From the NCBI GenBank assembly GCA_002293525.1, contig DBDJ01000074.1, positions 1 to 15,198 on the forward strand: 15,198 bases of DNA. Reading direction: 5' to 3'. Of this stretch, positions 1 through 6,918 are shown piece by piece; position 1 is the stretch's first letter; each line of letters opens with the position of its first letter. The notes beneath the pieces are model-generated. The model was given only the letters and a program-made list of their open reading frames with translations. It ran no database searches and was not told where the DNA came from. This DNA is from Lachnospiraceae bacterium UBA935. Its GTDB lineage: Bacteria > Bacillota > Clostridia > Lachnospirales > Lachnospiraceae. A program made the position numbers and the translations under genes.

Positions 1-68
1 ATTTAACTGTCAAACTCCCGGGCATTATACTCTTTTCTGGGAGGATTCTTATATATATACAATTTAAT

Positions 69-96
69 TTGTTTTTTACAGGAAAAGTGTTATAAT
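69..96 (+). promoter_or_regulatory. Sigma-A type promoter of the secreted-protein gene
   Basis: A perfect TATAAT lies at 91-96, preceded by TG at 88-89, which makes it an extended -10. A weaker TTGTTT (69-74) lies 16 bp upstream. The start codon is about 40 bp downstream. The match is by eye to the housekeeping consensus. Confidence 0.6.
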
Positions 97-135
97 TAAT
101 TTGTACAACTAATTACAAAAGAAAGGACGAAAAAA

Positions 136-162
136 ATGAAAAAAATGAAAAGAATGAAAAGA
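136..162 (+). repeat. 9-nt tandem repeat at the start codon (three in-frame ATGs)
   Basis: Three 9-nt units (ATG-AAA-AAA, then ATG-AAA-AGA twice) open the first gene, giving MKKMKRMKR. The third ATG (154) alone would give a conventional signal peptide. Copy-number change by slippage would lengthen the positively charged n-region without breaking the frame. Confidence 0.7.
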
Positions 163-1215
163 ATATTAATCGTTATCTGCACTGTTTTAATATATACAAA
201 CGTGCCTATAACAGCATCAAGTATTTCTGAGTATACCACAGAATTTCAATATCCAATCGAGCCAGGTATGAACGAATGGCTAAATCTAAATCATGGAGAA
301 CAAGTCTTGGCATTACAAATCCCAGATACTGTTTTAGAAAATATGGGGACAGAGGCGTTGATAGACATCGTGTTATCATATCCACTATTTGTAGACATGA
401 TATTTTACAATTCCTTTCAAGAAGGATTTGAAGCTGTTGAACAGAATTTTAATGGTTTAAGAGAATTATTATCTAGACCAGATGCTGGTTCATATTTACT
501 CAAGTCATATAGAGAATATAACATAAGCAAAGTAACGAGTTTGCGAAGTGAACAGGCGCAGTTTGAAGCTTTATTGGATTTACTTTATCTGGAATCAATC
601 TTAGCACAGCCGGAAATCAGCAGCAATATGAGTAAAATAGAAGTGAGAGAGTTAATGGAGCTTGTACAATATAATTATGAGATCCAGCTAAGCAATTCAG
701 CAACATACCCTTCCTTATCCTTTTCTGCATATTATGAAAGCCTTGTAGAACAGCAGTCAATTACAACCTTTGATATTTCTGGTAATGCAATTACTCCAAA
801 TGGAACACAAGTTCCTATTATTCTCAGAACAGGAACCGATACTGCATATAATAACAGACAGGTAATAAAAACCGTTATTGAAAACACATATTCAGGAGCA
901 ACCGTTGTTGGAGACGCAACAATAAAATATAATTGTCATGCTTATGCGTGGGATGACAACACTTACGTTTGGATGAATGACCCTTCTGCATATATGACTG
1001 ATGGAAGCTACACATTAAAAAACAGCGACAATCCTTCTGCAACAGGGCAAAAAGCATACTATCCCGGAATAGGCCAAGAACATAGCGGAAACGTTATTCG
1101 ATTAACTGGTAATGCAATTAGATCTAAATGGGGAGAACAAAGTCTGGTCGAACATGGGATAGGCAATTGTCCGTACTTTTTTATACCATTATCTGTCAAG
1201 TTTTATGGAAGATAG
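136..1215 (+). CDS. Secreted protein of unknown function with a C-terminal Cys/His domain
   Basis: A 359-residue protein with a lysine-rich start and hydrophobic segment (about residues 9-28) ending near ITAS, a Sec-type signal peptide, so it is probably exported. Residues 30-210 look mostly helical, without a family I recognise. The C-terminal part carries an NCHAYAW motif (266-272), an EHSG motif (His316), SKWG (330-333) and an H...CPY stretch (340-347). A Cys-His pair in this order recalls papain-like NlpC/P60 or CHAP enzymes, but that is a guess from motif shape and no activity can be assigned. AAAGGA at 122-127 lies 8 nt before the first ATG and supports this start, although two more in-frame ATGs follow at 145 and 154 within a 9-nt repeat. 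The gene is distinctly AT-rich compared with the housekeeping genes to the right, which suggests accessory or transferred DNA. A small lipoprotein gene follows 29 nt downstream, probably co-transcribed. Confidence 0.85.
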   Translation: MKKMKRMKRILIVICTVLIYTNVPITASSISEYTTEFQYPIEPGMNEWLNLNHGEQVLALQIPDTVLENMGTEALIDIVLSYPLFVDMIFYNSFQEGFEAVEQNFNGLRELLSRPDAGSYLLKSYREYNISKVTSLRSEQAQFEALLDLLYLESILAQPEISSNMSKIEVRELMELVQYNYEIQLSNSATYPSLSFSAYYESLVEQQSITTFDISGNAITPNGTQVPIILRTGTDTAYNNRQVIKTVIENTYSGATVVGDATIKYNCHAYAWDDNTYVWMNDPSAYMTDGSYTLKNSDNPSATGQKAYYPGIGQEHSGNVIRLTGNAIRSKWGEQSLVEHGIGNCPYFFIPLSVKFYGR

Positions 1216-1244
1216 CAACCGTTTTGTGTGGAGAGGAAATAATT

Positions 1245-1571
1245 GTGAAGAAAATTCTCTTATTATTAATTTTATTTACCGTATCCGGATGTAAAAGTGA
1301 TTTCGCTAGTGATAATACATCGGACGAATATAAGGTAAGTTACGAAGAGATAAATGAAAACGGTACTAGCTATTATGAGTCTAATGGTAAAACATATAAA
1401 TATTGTGTTACAGTCACTGGCAGAAGCAATAATGCATTAGGAGATACCTATTTTAAGGTATTGACAAATGATAAAGTTATTTCATTCAATACAGTAAATG
1501 ATCGATTTTTCGGAAGCGGTACCGCTCACTTTGATGATTTTGTTATTGTAGAATATGGAGTGGTTGATTGA
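1245..1571 (+). CDS. Small putative lipoprotein of unknown function
   Basis: The best start is GTG at 1245, not the longer reading that begins inside the upstream gene. GAGAGG (1231-1236) precedes it at good spacing, and the 108-residue product begins with two lysines, a leucine-rich core and a VSGC lipobox (Cys16). It should therefore be exported, diacylated and cleaved before Cys16, and anchored on the outer face of the membrane. The mature part of about 92 residues is polar, rich in Asn, Ser, Asp and Tyr, and ends with a beta-rich segment. I recognise no domain. It sits 29 nt after the secreted Cys/His-domain protein, shares its AT-rich composition and is followed by a strong terminator, so the two probably form one transcript. 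A role as partner or immunity factor for the upstream protein is possible but not shown by the sequence. Confidence 0.75.
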   Translation: MKKILLLLILFTVSGCKSDFASDNTSDEYKVSYEEINENGTSYYESNGKTYKYCVTVTGRSNNALGDTYFKVLTNDKVISFNTVNDRFFGSGTAHFDDFVIVEYGVVD

Positions 1572-1598
1572 AAATACTACCCGACGTGATTAACTGTG

Positions 1599-1649
1599 AC
1601 AGCCGTTTTCTTTACCTCTGTATCCATGGTAAAGAAAACGGCTGTTTTA
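1599..1649 (+). terminator. Rho-independent terminator after the lipoprotein gene
   Basis: An 18-bp perfect inverted repeat (1599-1616 with 1628-1645) encloses an 11-nt loop. The 3' arm ends in GCTGT and runs into a short T stretch and AG. It ends the two-gene + strand transcript and separates it from the convergent cupin gene. The T tail is short on + and absent on -, so it is mainly a + strand terminator. The rest of 1650-1711 shows nothing else clear. Confidence 0.75.
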
Positions 1650-1711
1650 GTATCAGTAGGTTATCCCGGGGAGCTGATTACTCAGTCAGCCCACAAGTGA
1701 CGGGGAGGCAG

Positions 1712-2164
1712 TCAATGAGCAACTTCCGCTGCATCCGCATCCGCTTTCGTCCTTTGGACGGTGCCATGGGGATGATGCGGCGGCGCGTAGATAGTGTACA
1801 GCTTGAGCGGTTCATTTCCGATATTTGTTACATTATGCCATGTTCCGGCCGGAACTGTGATGGCATCGCCGCTGTATACATGGCATTGATAATTCAACGA
1901 ATCACTGCAGCTTCCCATCTGGGCAAGTCCGTTTCCGGCTTCAATACGCAGGAACTGATCCGTATCAGGATGGACTTCCAGACCGATTTCACCGCCTACC
2001 GGAATATACATCAGTGTTACCTGAAGTAATCCGCCAGTCCACAGGGCAGTCCGGTAATTGGGGTTATTGAGGGTTGCCTGCTCTATATCCACGACATAGG
2101 GATTGGGGCCATAGTCCGTGGTAGGGCATGGCTGTGAACATTGATAATTTAGATTCTGATCCAT
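1712..2164 (-). CDS. Single-domain cupin protein
   Basis: A 150-residue cytoplasmic protein with one cupin beta-barrel. Motif 1 is seen around residues 58-79, as GGEIGLEVHPD...E.G, with His65 and Glu75 as probable metal ligands and an Asp where the second motif-1 His is often found. Motif 2 is complete at 99-114 (G-x5-P-x-G-x2-H-x3-N), with His110. The His-rich C-terminal part (HHPHG, 130-134) and charged tail complete the protein. Cupins of this size are often metal-dependent isomerases, dioxygenases or sugar/ligand-binding proteins, so the substrate cannot be named. AGGTGAG (2173-2179, minus strand) lies 8 nt before the ATG, and the spacer is a run of AT dinucleotides. It lies downstream of the acyltransferase/membrane-protein operon in the same direction but has its own promoter. 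Confidence 0.88.
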   Translation of the reverse strand: MDQNLNYQCSQPCPTTDYGPNPYVVDIEQATLNNPNYRTALWTGGLLQVTLMYIPVGGEIGLEVHPDTDQFLRIEAGNGLAQMGSCSDSLNYQCHVYSGDAITVPAGTWHNVTNIGNEPLKLYTIYAPPHHPHGTVQRTKADADAAEVAH

Positions 2165-2172
2165 ATATATAT
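2163..2172 (-). repeat. (AT)5 run between ribosome binding site and start of the cupin gene
   Basis: Five AT dinucleotides separate the AGGTGAG ribosome binding site from the cupin start, and the last AT is part of the ATG. Gain or loss of units would change the spacing (now 8 nt) and so translation. Five units is short for a phase-variable tract, so this is noted as a structure and not a proven switch. Confidence 0.5.
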
Positions 2173-2227
2173 CTCACCTGCTTATGATAGCTGCAACGTC
2201 AATAAAACCGTTACATATTTTATACCT

Positions 2228-2255
2228 ATTATATGCAGGCGGATTAAAAATGCAA
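2228..2255 (-). promoter_or_regulatory. Sigma-A type promoter of the cupin gene
   Basis: Reading the minus strand, TTGCAT (2255-2250) is followed after 16 bp by a perfect TATAAT (2233-2228). The -35 element lies inside the last codons of the upstream membrane-protein gene. The start codon is about 60 nt downstream, so the leader is short. Confidence 0.65.
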
Positions 2256-2960
2256 GCGTTTGCGGACTGCGTCGCGCAGACGGCGGCGTGACAGCACGGT
2301 AATCAGGGCGGAATCGATGACGGCGCATACAGTGAAAACGATAGCCGACCAAAAAATCCGGAAATCCAATCCCAGATAGCGGTCGATCAGCAGTTCCAGG
2401 CCGACACAGAGCAAAGCGGTTTCAGTAAAAAAGTAAAGTCCGGTAGTCAGCATCGTTACCTTAAAGGATCTAAGGAGCCAGACAAAGATCAGCACCAGTA
2501 CCATCACCAGGACTACGATCGGCACAGCCAGTCCGTAGAACCAAGCCTTAGAAACCGTAATGAAAGAAATAAAATATAGATATAGCACCGTAGAGAGTCC
2601 GTCAAACAGCAACGAAACATAGATCGGTGTTTTCGTATATATCAATGCGGGAAAGAGCAGGAAAAAAAGGATGACGCACGCTCCGATAATCAGCAGCGAC
2701 CACCAGCTGCCCCTGATCACAAACAGATTCAGCATTAGCGAACTGAAAGCGGTACCGCCCAAGACAATAGAAATCAGCAGCCCTAGGTCATGGCGGTTGA
2801 TCTCTTCAACCTGCCCCTTTTTCTCAGGAAAAGGGGCAGTGCTGTTTTCCGTTTGGCTTTTCCCGGGCAAAGCGGCGGGATTGATTACCGCAGTACTGCA
2901 TAAAGGGCACCGGCTAAGGGAGCGGTCCAGTTCAACTCCGCAGTTCACACAATACGACAT
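2244..2960 (-). CDS. Zinc-ribbon, six-transmembrane protein (DUF6320-like)
   Basis: A 238-residue protein that opens with a four-cysteine zinc ribbon (CxxC at Cys4/Cys7 and CxxC at Cys18/Cys21), a polar linker to about residue 55, then roughly six hydrophobic helices (about 60-82, 86-107, 112-134, 141-163, 168-190, 201-223) and a short Arg-rich cytoplasmic tail. This architecture fits the clostridial family I recall as DUF6320, whose function is unknown. I cannot verify the name here. The gene follows the condensation-like protein after 19 nt with its own GGAGAAAA ribosome binding site, so the two are almost certainly one operon. A working inference is that this is the membrane partner of a cytoplasmic acyltransferase, with the zinc ribbon on the cytoplasmic side. 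No catalytic motif is visible in the membrane part. Confidence 0.85.
   Translation of the reverse strand: MSYCVNCGVELDRSLSRCPLCSTAVINPAALPGKSQTENSTAPFPEKKGQVEEINRHDLGLLISIVLGGTAFSSLMLNLFVIRGSWWSLLIIGACVILFFLLFPALIYTKTPIYVSLLFDGLSTVLYLYFISFITVSKAWFYGLAVPIVVLVMVLVLIFVWLLRSFKVTMLTTGLYFFTETALLCVGLELLIDRYLGLDFRIFWSAIVFTVCAVIDSALITVLSRRRLRDAVRKRLHF
2811..2839 (-). other. 11-bp perfect hairpin inside the zinc-ribbon membrane gene
   Basis: Arms 2811-2821 and 2829-2839 are perfectly complementary with a 7-nt loop. The hairpin encodes the linker between zinc ribbon and first membrane helix (about residues 41-50). There is no T tail on the coding strand, so it is not a standard terminator. It may slow translation or may be chance. 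Confidence 0.5.
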
Positions 2961-2979
2961 AAATTTTCTCCATTATTAT

Positions 2980-4299
2980 TCATCTTCTAATCTGCTCTGT
3001 TTCCTGTTTCCGGTTACTTTCAATCTTCACATGGATACCGTCCTGAATCAGCCGACAGAAAAAATATCTCTCCACGTCCGCTTCGATGATACTGCTGGCA
3101 AAATTGATTGTCAAGACATCCCCGAAGCTGATAATGGCGCAGTTGGTACGGGAAGAAAAAGGCTGTCCCATATAAATATCAAAGCGTTCCACCAAGGCTT
3201 CCATATCAGCCGGAAGTTTCATTGCTCCCATATTAGTCAGCCCGGCTGAAGAAAAACGGTCCTGCACCCTGGTATAAAAAGACCGCACCACAAAATCCTT
3301 TAAAAAAAGCGGTACGACCCGGATCAGCGGATGCCGCTGGGTAGCGGCATTGGTCGTAATGTCTCCCCGCAGAAACTTCTCATTGATATAATAACGCATG
3401 TAATTATGGACATGGGTTATAATCTCTTCAAACTCATAGTCGCCCAGCCGGGGATCAATACCGGGATAAACCATCGAAATAAAGTTCCTCAGCGTCTTAG
3501 AAGCAAAAAACCGCCGCAGGTTCACCGGCATGGCGATGCGAACCGGTTTTGGCCGGGCCGGCTGCTCCTGCTGCTGTTTTCTTAAGAGGGCATACAGCAA
3601 AACGGCATTCAGATATTCTGTGATGGTAGCCTGATACTTTCCGGCTACAGCCAGCACTTCTTTAACTGACATAATGCCGTCAATAATATTCAAGGTATAA
3701 AAAGGCTCTTTCGTGCCCCTGATCCGATAAGTCTTTTCACCGGGGCGGGGCGGCCGCACCTGGGCATTGGCATACTTCATATAAGCATCTTCCAATTCGC
3801 CGGGATCAGGCTCCTGATCAATATCAAGGACAAAACCGCCGTTGGAAACCGTGTTTCCCAGAAGGCGGAGATAGATGGCGGTCACGGTAACAAGGACACA
3901 CATCCCGCCGCTGCCGTCGCCCAGGCAGTGGTGGGCTTCCATGGAGATCCGGCAATTGTGATAGTAGAAGCGCAGCAGGTAACGGTTGTTGGCTTTAAAC
4001 GGCATAGGCATACAGGGGTTCTTGATGTCGGCCTGCACAAACGGCCCCGGCCGGTGATTGGTTTCCAGATAACGCCAGAATACCCCTTTGTGGATTGCCG
4101 TCTTATAGGTGGGAAAGCGCGGCAGGGCGATGTCTACCGCCTGCTGGAGGATGTCCGGGATGATCGGCTCTTTCAGGACGACAGAAAGCCGGTACACGGA
4201 AGAAAAATCCTTGCGCTGCAGCGTGGGGTAGACGATAGCTGAGAGATCCAGCTTGTACCATATTTTTTTCGGTTTCAACTTTCGGGTCATTTGCTTCAA
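2980..4299 (-). CDS. Condensation/alcohol-acyltransferase-like protein
   Basis: About 439 residues of the CoA-dependent acyltransferase superfamily, which includes NRPS condensation domains, wax ester synthases and alcohol acetyltransferases. The diagnostic HHxxxDG motif is present as HHCLGDG (residues 123-129, His124 the expected general base). Near the C-terminus ISFGDVLTINF occupies the place of the structural DFGWG motif. No carrier or adenylation domain is attached, so it is a stand-alone enzyme expected to move an acyl group to an alcohol or amine. The substrate is unknown. Start choice: TTG at 4299 has AGGAG (4310-4306) 6 nt upstream, while the ATG at 4290 has the same site 15 nt away. 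The longer reading from 4437 would cover the promoter and is unlikely. The stop lies 19 nt before the zinc-ribbon membrane protein, so the two form an operon. An esterase and a methyltransferase are encoded divergently. Confidence 0.82.
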   Translation of the reverse strand: MKQMTRKLKPKKIWYKLDLSAIVYPTLQRKDFSSVYRLSVVLKEPIIPDILQQAVDIALPRFPTYKTAIHKGVFWRYLETNHRPGPFVQADIKNPCMPMPFKANNRYLLRFYYHNCRISMEAHHCLGDGSGGMCVLVTVTAIYLRLLGNTVSNGGFVLDIDQEPDPGELEDAYMKYANAQVRPPRPGEKTYRIRGTKEPFYTLNIIDGIMSVKEVLAVAGKYQATITEYLNAVLLYALLRKQQQEQPARPKPVRIAMPVNLRRFFASKTLRNFISMVYPGIDPRLGDYEFEEIITHVHNYMRYYINEKFLRGDITTNAATQRHPLIRVVPLFLKDFVVRSFYTRVQDRFSSAGLTNMGAMKLPADMEALVERFDIYMGQPFSSRTNCAIISFGDVLTINFASSIIEADVERYFFCRLIQDGIHVKIESNRKQETEQIRR

Positions 4300-4343
4300 A
4301 TTGTGCTCCTGCGGCGATACAACGTGGCCTTCATGCAACAATG

Positions 4344-4359
4344 CTGCCATACTGCCATA
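4344..4359. repeat. 8-nt direct repeat in the acyltransferase leader
   Basis: CTGCCATA occurs twice head to tail, followed by a degenerate third start (CTGCTCTA) at 4360-4367. It lies in the transcribed leader, between the promoter and the ribosome binding site. Confidence 0.5.
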
Positions 4360-4408
4360 CTGCTCTACTACTATGCACGCTATGCTTGGCTGGAGGGATT
4401 GCCTATAC

Positions 4409-4437
4409 AGTATATCATGCATGTGGCAGCTCTGCAA
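4409..4437 (-). promoter_or_regulatory. Promoter of the acyltransferase/membrane-protein operon
   Basis: On the minus strand TTGCAG (4437-4432) is followed after exactly 17 bp by TATACT (4414-4409), with TG one base before the -10. The resulting leader is about 100 nt. It contains an 8-nt unit (CTGCCATA on +) repeated directly at 4344-4359. Confidence 0.55.
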
Positions 4438-4496
4438 TGTTAAAAAAAAAGTCTAAATTCAGCCTAAAATCAAGCCTTATAGTTGTGATGCTTGAG

Positions 4497-4749
4497 CGGT
4501 CATCGCCATATTGCCCAAGCATCATCGGCCCCGGTTCCGGCTCCCGAAAATAAGTGAATCTAAGTTTCTCACCCAACATATTGGCAGCGCCCGTGTCGTC
4601 ATCCAGCGCCCTCCTTGGCGCGTGATGACTTGGTCTGCCATCCGTGGCCGCCCAACACTAGTTTTTCGTTTTGTGAGAAACTAAGATTAACTAATTTTAT
4701 CCCGCAAGTCACCGGGGCCGATGATACTTGGGCAATATGGCGATGACCG
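4497..4749. repeat. 253-bp nested palindrome, possible MITE or large hairpin
   Basis: Outer arms 4497-4534 and 4712-4749 match as inverted repeats at 37 of 38 positions. Inside, 4557-4572 pairs with 4673-4688 (15 of 16), 4582-4587 with 4635-4640, 4598-4603 with 4624-4629, and 4606-4610 with 4617-4621 around a 6-nt loop. The whole piece can fold on itself from the ends to the centre. The 10-mer TTATAGTTGT flanks it at 4477-4486 and 4802-4811, and a shorter inverted pair (GCGGTCAT 4496-4503, ATGACCGC 4781-4788) lies further out on the right. No open reading frame is credible in it. It fills the divergent gap between the acyltransferase operon and the methyltransferase gene. A non-autonomous transposable element is the simplest explanation. 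A structured regulatory RNA or replication hairpin is the alternative. Confidence 0.75.
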
Positions 4750-4760
4750 TCAAACCCGAC

Positions 4761-4778
4761 AAAAGCAAAAGCAAAAGC
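4761..4778 (+). repeat. 6-nt tandem repeat (AAAAGC x3)
   Basis: Three perfect AAAAGC units lie just to the right of the palindrome, about 100 nt before the methyltransferase start. Confidence 0.6.
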
Positions 4779-4807
4779 ACATGACCGCCAAACAATAAAA
4801 GTTATAG

Positions 4808-4836
4808 TTGTAAATATCTAAAACCCAGAGTAATAT
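4808..4836 (+). promoter_or_regulatory. Possible promoter of the methyltransferase/hydrolase pair
   Basis: TTGTAA (4808-4813), 17 bp, then TAATAT (4831-4836), each 4 of 6 to consensus. An overlapping TATAAA at 4834-4839 is a second -10 candidate. The -35 overlaps the right copy of the 10-bp direct repeat flanking the palindrome. Confidence 0.4.
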
Positions 4837-4880
4837 AAAACGTAGAATCACTTATAACCACAGAAGAAAGGCAAAATCAC

Positions 4881-5660
4881 ATGAGTACGTTTGAATTTAA
4901 CGGAGAAAAGTACAAGCAAGCATCGAAACACCAAAAAGAGTGGGGCAACAAACTAATATCCAGTCTGAAACTTTCCGGCAATGAAACAATATTGGATATC
5001 GGCTGCGGTGAAGGGATACTGACAGAGCAGCTGGCAGAACTAGTACCTTCCGGTAAAGTGGTCGGCATTGACGCTTCACGCGGAATGATCGATGTGGCGA
5101 AGACAATTGAGCGAGACAATCTGTCCTTTCTTCTTATGGATGTAAATGACATGAATTTTGTGGATCAATTTGATATCATTTATTCTAATGCGGCACTGCA
5201 CTGGGTCAAGGATCACCAGAAATTATTGCAATCCAGCTACAAAGCCTTGAAAACAAACGGCCGGATCGCATGGAATTTTGCCGGGGACGGTACTTGCGCA
5301 CTCTTTAATGAAACCGCCCGGGCCATGATCGACAGTGAATTGTATCGGGAATACTTCCAGAGTTTTGAATGGCCCTGGTTCATGCCCACAAAAACGGAAT
5401 ATGAGGAATTACTGGCGGATACGGAATTTATCACGGTCAGCTTAGAGCATGAAAATGTTGATCGGTATTTTTCCGATGCGGAAGAAATGATAAAATGGAT
5501 CGACCAGCCTTCGATCGTGCCGTTTATCAAGCAAGTGCCGGCTTCTTTAAAGGACAGTTTCCGTGACAGCTTTATTAAGTTAATGATGGAAAAATCCCTT
5601 CAGCCGGATGGCAGATGTTTTGAGCATTTCAGGCGTATTAACATTCAGGCAGTGAAATAG
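4881..5660 (+). CDS. Class I SAM-dependent methyltransferase (trans-aconitate methyltransferase-like)
   Basis: A 259-residue cytoplasmic methyltransferase with a Rossmann fold. Motif I is LDIGCGEG (38-45), the acidic end of strand 2 is Asp64 in VVGIDAS, Asp87 fits the adenine-binding acid, and YSNAALHW (101-108) is the strand-4 motif. This last stretch resembles trans-aconitate 2-methyltransferases (Tam), and the length is close to that family. The substrate is probably a small acid or metabolite, but it cannot be fixed from sequence. GAAAGG (4866-4871) precedes the ATG. The stop is 25 nt before an alpha/beta hydrolase gene with its own strong ribosome binding site, so they look like a two-gene operon, transcribed away from the acyltransferase operon. 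One reading is that the methyltransferase makes a methyl ester and the hydrolase removes esters. This is inference. Confidence 0.85.
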   Translation: MSTFEFNGEKYKQASKHQKEWGNKLISSLKLSGNETILDIGCGEGILTEQLAELVPSGKVVGIDASRGMIDVAKTIERDNLSFLLMDVNDMNFVDQFDIIYSNAALHWVKDHQKLLQSSYKALKTNGRIAWNFAGDGTCALFNETARAMIDSELYREYFQSFEWPWFMPTKTEYEELLADTEFITVSLEHENVDRYFSDAEEMIKWIDQPSIVPFIKQVPASLKDSFRDSFIKLMMEKSLQPDGRCFEHFRRINIQAVK

Positions 5661-5685
5661 TAGTTGGTCGTAATAGGAGGAATAT

Positions 5686-6615
5686 ATGTCGATTCTGGAC
5701 AAGAGGCCGGGGCGGGCGAGACAAGAGGAAAACTTGAATCACAGCCTGATGAATTTTATCAAGAGGGTTCACGGACTGGTAGAGAATAACGATATCAGTA
5801 AGCATCGTCAGTCTCAGAACCAGCTGGGGGCGATCTTTGGCAACAGCAGGGAAATCAAGTTTGAAGAAATCCACATCGAAGCTATGGGGGCGGAATGGGT
5901 CAGTGTAAACCGTGCCCATATGAAAAAGACCGTGATTTTGTATTGCCATGGCGGCGGTTACTCTACCGGCAGCCGGTTATATGCCAGGACCCTAACCAGT
6001 AAGCTGGCATCATCCACTTCCATGGACGTATTCTGCTTTGATTACCGTCTGGCACCGGAACATCCTTATCCTGCCGCCATAGAGGATGCCTTGCGGGCGT
6101 GGGATTATCTTATGTTTCTGGGGTATGGGGCGAGAGATGTTATAGTGGCGGGAGATTCGGCGGGAGGCAATCTGGCCCTTGCGCTGGTGCTCAAGCTTAA
6201 GAATCAGGGGCGTCTGCTGCCACGTGGCTTGGTGCTGATGTCGCCCTGGACTGACCTTACCTTGGCTGGGGAAAGCCATGAAACGAAGGCTGAGCTTGAT
6301 CCGATCTTGAGCAGGGAATATATCAACAGGATGATTGGGAATTATGTGGGAGCAGCGTTTAATCCGGCAGATCCCTTTATTTCGCCGCTGTTCGGTGATT
6401 TTGACGGACTGCCGCCGGTTTATATCCAGACAGGTGACAATGAGATTCTGCTGAGCGATGCCACAGAACTTTATAAAAAGCTGCTGAAAGCCGATGTTGC
6501 GGCAAAGATCGACATCCAGAAGGGGATGTGGCATGTCTATCAGATGTCACCTTTTAAGGCAGCTTATGAAGCAATGGAACGCAATGCGGAATTTATCTAT
6601 GAAATCTGCCGTTAG
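5686..6615 (+). CDS. Alpha/beta hydrolase, HSL-family esterase
   Basis: A 309-residue esterase/lipase of the hormone-sensitive lipase group. The oxyanion-hole motif HGGGY lies at 88-92, the DYRLAPEHPYPA signature at 119-130, and the nucleophile motif GDSAGG at 156-161 with Ser158. The acidic residue falls in DNEILLSD (251-258), Glu253 or Asp258, and the catalytic His is His283 in GMWHVYQ. All elements of an active enzyme are present. There is no signal peptide, so it is cytoplasmic. The family hydrolyses short- to medium-chain esters, and the natural substrate is unknown. AGGAGG lies about 6 nt before the ATG. It follows the methyltransferase by 25 nt. Together with the divergent acyltransferase it may belong to a local ester-forming and ester-cleaving set. 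Confidence 0.92.
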   Translation: MSILDKRPGRARQEENLNHSLMNFIKRVHGLVENNDISKHRQSQNQLGAIFGNSREIKFEEIHIEAMGAEWVSVNRAHMKKTVILYCHGGGYSTGSRLYARTLTSKLASSTSMDVFCFDYRLAPEHPYPAAIEDALRAWDYLMFLGYGARDVIVAGDSAGGNLALALVLKLKNQGRLLPRGLVLMSPWTDLTLAGESHETKAELDPILSREYINRMIGNYVGAAFNPADPFISPLFGDFDGLPPVYIQTGDNEILLSDATELYKKLLKADVAAKIDIQKGMWHVYQMSPFKAAYEAMERNAEFIYEICR

Positions 6616-6734
6616 TAACGAATGTAAAGCTTCATCCATTGCTTCTGAAATTTATCATTGATTTATTCTATCATAAAATTCTAAAGCTCAATTAATTTAT
6701 ACAACCATGATGTAACCTTACCAGATAAAAAATT

Positions 6735-6858
6735 TTAGGAAACGCTGATGCAGCGTTTCCCGCGCCGGATTTATGGCACAAAGTGCCAGTTTCCCCTGTA
6801 AATCCGTGCGCATCCCGCAGAGCGTCTAAGGAAATACTGATGCATCAGTGTTTCCTTA
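6735..6858. mobile_element. MITE/REP-like element of three hairpins
   Basis: Three successive hairpins fill about 125 bp. Hairpin 1 (6738-6760) has a 9-bp perfect stem. Hairpin 2 (6762-6811) has CGGATTTA/TAAATCCG arms with GCGC outside and a TGGCAC/GTGCCA hairpin nested inside. Hairpin 3 (6827-6858) is a near-perfect 32-nt palindrome centred on ATGCAT. The outer ends are related in inverted orientation: the left end TAGGAAACGCTGATGCA resembles the complement of the right end. This is what a short non-autonomous element with terminal inverted repeats would show. No coding capacity is present. It sits downstream of the hydrolase gene, where it might also act as its transcription terminator. Confidence 0.6.
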
Positions 6859-6918
6859 GAAGAGATCAGCAGAGAAGTCGAACTTGTTGAAAAGCTAATT
6901 AGTTACTTGAATGAATAA
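6859..6918 (+). pseudogene. Possible gene remnant, last 19 codons
   Basis: Directly after the hairpin element, one frame reads 19 codons of helix-like, charged sequence (begins EEISREVEL, ends ISYLNE) and then TAA at 6916-6918. Upstream, the frame runs into the hairpin and a stop at 6838-6840. It may be the 3' end of a gene whose body was lost or displaced, but a stretch this short can occur by chance. Confidence 0.2.

Noticed and set aside
1..60. Hairpin CTCCC/GGGAG near the left edge
   Set aside because: Only about 5 bp with a loop of some 20 nt and no T tail. Too weak to call a terminator.
2671..3249. Plus-strand open frame across the acyltransferase/membrane-protein boundary
   Set aside because: It is antisense to two well-supported genes and has no domain or ribosome binding site.
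4300..4437. 46-codon N-terminal extension of the acyltransferase
   Set aside because: It would cover the best promoter and the ribosome binding site, and its sequence looks non-coding.
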